This document shows, in pieces, positions 62,965 through 64,000 of a stretch of 64,000 bases of DNA (its first letter is position 1; every line of letters begins with the position of its first letter). A program made the translations under genes and the position numbers. The notes beneath the pieces are model-generated. The model worked only from the letters and a program-made list of their open reading frames with translations, was not told the origin of the DNA and did not search any database. The stretch is from Marinobacter sp. HL-58 (GTDB lineage: Bacteria > Pseudomonadota > Gammaproteobacteria > Pseudomonadales > Oleiphilaceae): the NCBI RefSeq assembly GCF_001314605.1, contig NZ_LIHP01000017.1:62001-126000 (forward strand). The letters run 5' to 3'.

Positions 62965-63642
62965 ATGAGCGCAATTAACCCGGCAGACGCTTCGGATGTG
63001 CTGAGCAAATATCGCGTGGAGCAGGAGCAGGGCACCAAAGGCAGCAGTGAGCTCGGCAAGAATGAGTTCATGGAGCTGATGATTGCCCAGCTGAAGAACC
63101 AGAACCCGCTGGAGCCCCAGGAGAACGGCGAGTTTATCTCCCAGCTGGCGCAGTTCAGTTCACTCGAGGAGATGCAAGGCCTCTCCGGTAGCGTGGATGA
63201 CGTGGCAAGCCAGTTCCGCTCTACCCAGGCGCTTCAGGCATCGGCCATGGTGGGCCGTACCGTGCTGGCGCCCTCATCCGTGGGCATCCTGGGGGCTGAG
63301 GGTGAAATTTCCGGAAACGTGGAAGTCCCCAACAGTACCGGCAGTCTCCGCATTTCCATTGAGAACCAGGCCGGGGAACGTGTGCGGCAGATCGATATGG
63401 GTGCTCAGCAGGCCGGTGTTACAGGGTTCAGTTGGGACGGTAAGGACGGCAACGGCAACAGTTTGCCTCCCGGTCCTTATAAGGTAGTCGCCGAGGCATC
63501 CACTCCGGACGGCCCCGAACAGTTAGGCACCATGCTCAGTGCGAACGTCGATAGCGTGTCGCTGGGCAAGGGCGGAAATATCACGCTGAACCTGGCAGGC
63601 ATGGGCTCCATCGCTCTGTCGGATGTTGAGCAGGTTAATTGA
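62965..63642 (+). CDS. flgD: Flagellar hook assembly protein FlgD
   Basis: The 225-residue hook-cap protein has the N-terminal FlgD motif GKNEFMELMIAQLKNQNPLE. The C-terminal tudor/FnIII-like part has FSWDGKDGNGNSLPPGPYKV. It caps the growing hook during FlgE assembly and is later released. The gap to flgC is about 20 nt. Confidence 0.97.
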   Translation: MSAINPADASDVLSKYRVEQEQGTKGSSELGKNEFMELMIAQLKNQNPLEPQENGEFISQLAQFSSLEEMQGLSGSVDDVASQFRSTQALQASAMVGRTVLAPSSVGILGAEGEISGNVEVPNSTGSLRISIENQAGERVRQIDMGAQQAGVTGFSWDGKDGNGNSLPPGPYKVVAEASTPDGPEQLGTMLSANVDSVSLGKGGNITLNLAGMGSIALSDVEQVN

Positions 63643-63669
63643 TACCGGTGAATTAGCACGAGGTGAAGT

Positions 63670-64000
63670 ATGGCTTTCAACACAGGTCTTAGCGGCTTAA
63701 GGGCATCATCGGTTGATCTTGACGTAACCGGTAACAACATATCCAACGCCAGCACGGTGGGGTTCAAGGGCAGCAAGGCCGAGTTTGGTGACCTTTACGC
63801 CAGTGGCTTTCTGGGCTCCGGCAGCAACCCCATTGGTGACGGTGTCCGGGTGCAGGACGTCAAGCAGTCCTTTGGCCAGGGTAATATCAGTTTCACCGAC
63901 AATGGCCTGGACATGGCCATCGACGGCGATGGCTTTTTTGTTCTTAACAATGGCGGTGAGGTTCGTTACTCCCGTGCCGGCCAGTTTGGCATCGATAAAG
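63670..64000 (+). CDS. flgE: Flagellar hook protein FlgE, 3' end cut
   Basis: The first 110 residues of the hook protein begin MAFNTGLSGLRASSVDLDVT, with the rod/hook motif NNISNASTVGFKGSKAEFGD. The frame is open at the right edge. GAGGTGAAGT precedes the ATG at 63670. Other flagellar genes are expected beyond the window. Confidence 0.95.
   Translation, partial: MAFNTGLSGLRASSVDLDVTGNNISNASTVGFKGSKAEFGDLYASGFLGSGSNPIGDGVRVQDVKQSFGQGNISFTDNGLDMAIDGDGFFVLNNGGEVRYSRAGQFGIDK

Overview
The window looks like a chromosomal segment of a marine gammaproteobacterium, most likely Marinobacter or a close relative. This is inferred from gene content: a split class II (B12-dependent) ribonucleotide reductase, a sigma-54 driven flgBCDE operon, a FilF/DUF6160-like protein, GMC alcohol dehydrogenase, QueF, a PEP-CTERM protein, many c-di-GMP proteins and a high-GC background. 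Both window edges cut genes: an acyl-ACP-reductase-like dehydrogenase at the left and flgE at the right. I saw no rRNA, tRNA, intact transposase, integrase or CRISPR array.

1-33 kb is mixed housekeeping and signalling. It holds a CDGSH iron-sulfur protein, a zinc metallopeptidase and two cation/proton antiporters. It also holds a 49-residue PEP-CTERM protein, a Crp-type regulator and two PAS-GGDEF cyclases. Further on come an OmpA/DUF4398 lipoprotein pair, a CheB-CheR-PAS fusion, an Lrp/LysE divergent pair, an oxaloacetate decarboxylase/CoA-transferase pair, and an RsbQ-like hydrolase directly followed by a hybrid histidine kinase. Two decayed gene ends (an ABC permease near 22.7 kb and a LysR regulator near 28.1 kb) mark past rearrangement.

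33-36 kb holds small enzymes and regulators. About 35.7-40.4 kb is different: mainly small genes, all on the minus strand, separated by attC-like sites whose core overlaps or lies next to the stop codon of the upstream gene. I read it as an integron cassette array without a visible integrase. Its most striking gene is an AT-rich 588-residue protein joining an N-terminal DUF262 domain to a C-terminal AlbA_2/Schlafen-like domain, a candidate anti-phage defence effector. A 143-bp element with 24-bp inverted ends lies just upstream of it.

40.7-64 kb returns to core genes. These are nrdJ in two parts with tandem NrdR boxes, a three-gene ABC importer of the TrpXYZ type, acyl-CoA synthetase, and an Fe(III) ABC importer lacking its ATPase. 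They are followed by PilZ, a catalytically degenerate HD-GYP protein, an ABC-2 exporter, QueF, a class III adenylate cyclase, a nitroreductase and the start of the flagellar rod/hook operon.

A regulatory link runs across the window. The PEP-CTERM mini-gene and an unrelated lipoprotein gene near 25.9 kb each carry a GG-N10-GC (sigma-54) promoter. Each also has the same 17-bp motif (GYCGRAWAWYTTTACAC), in the same orientation, 60-75 bp upstream of that promoter. This fits control by a PEP-CTERM-box (PrsR-type) sigma-54 activator, which is not encoded here.
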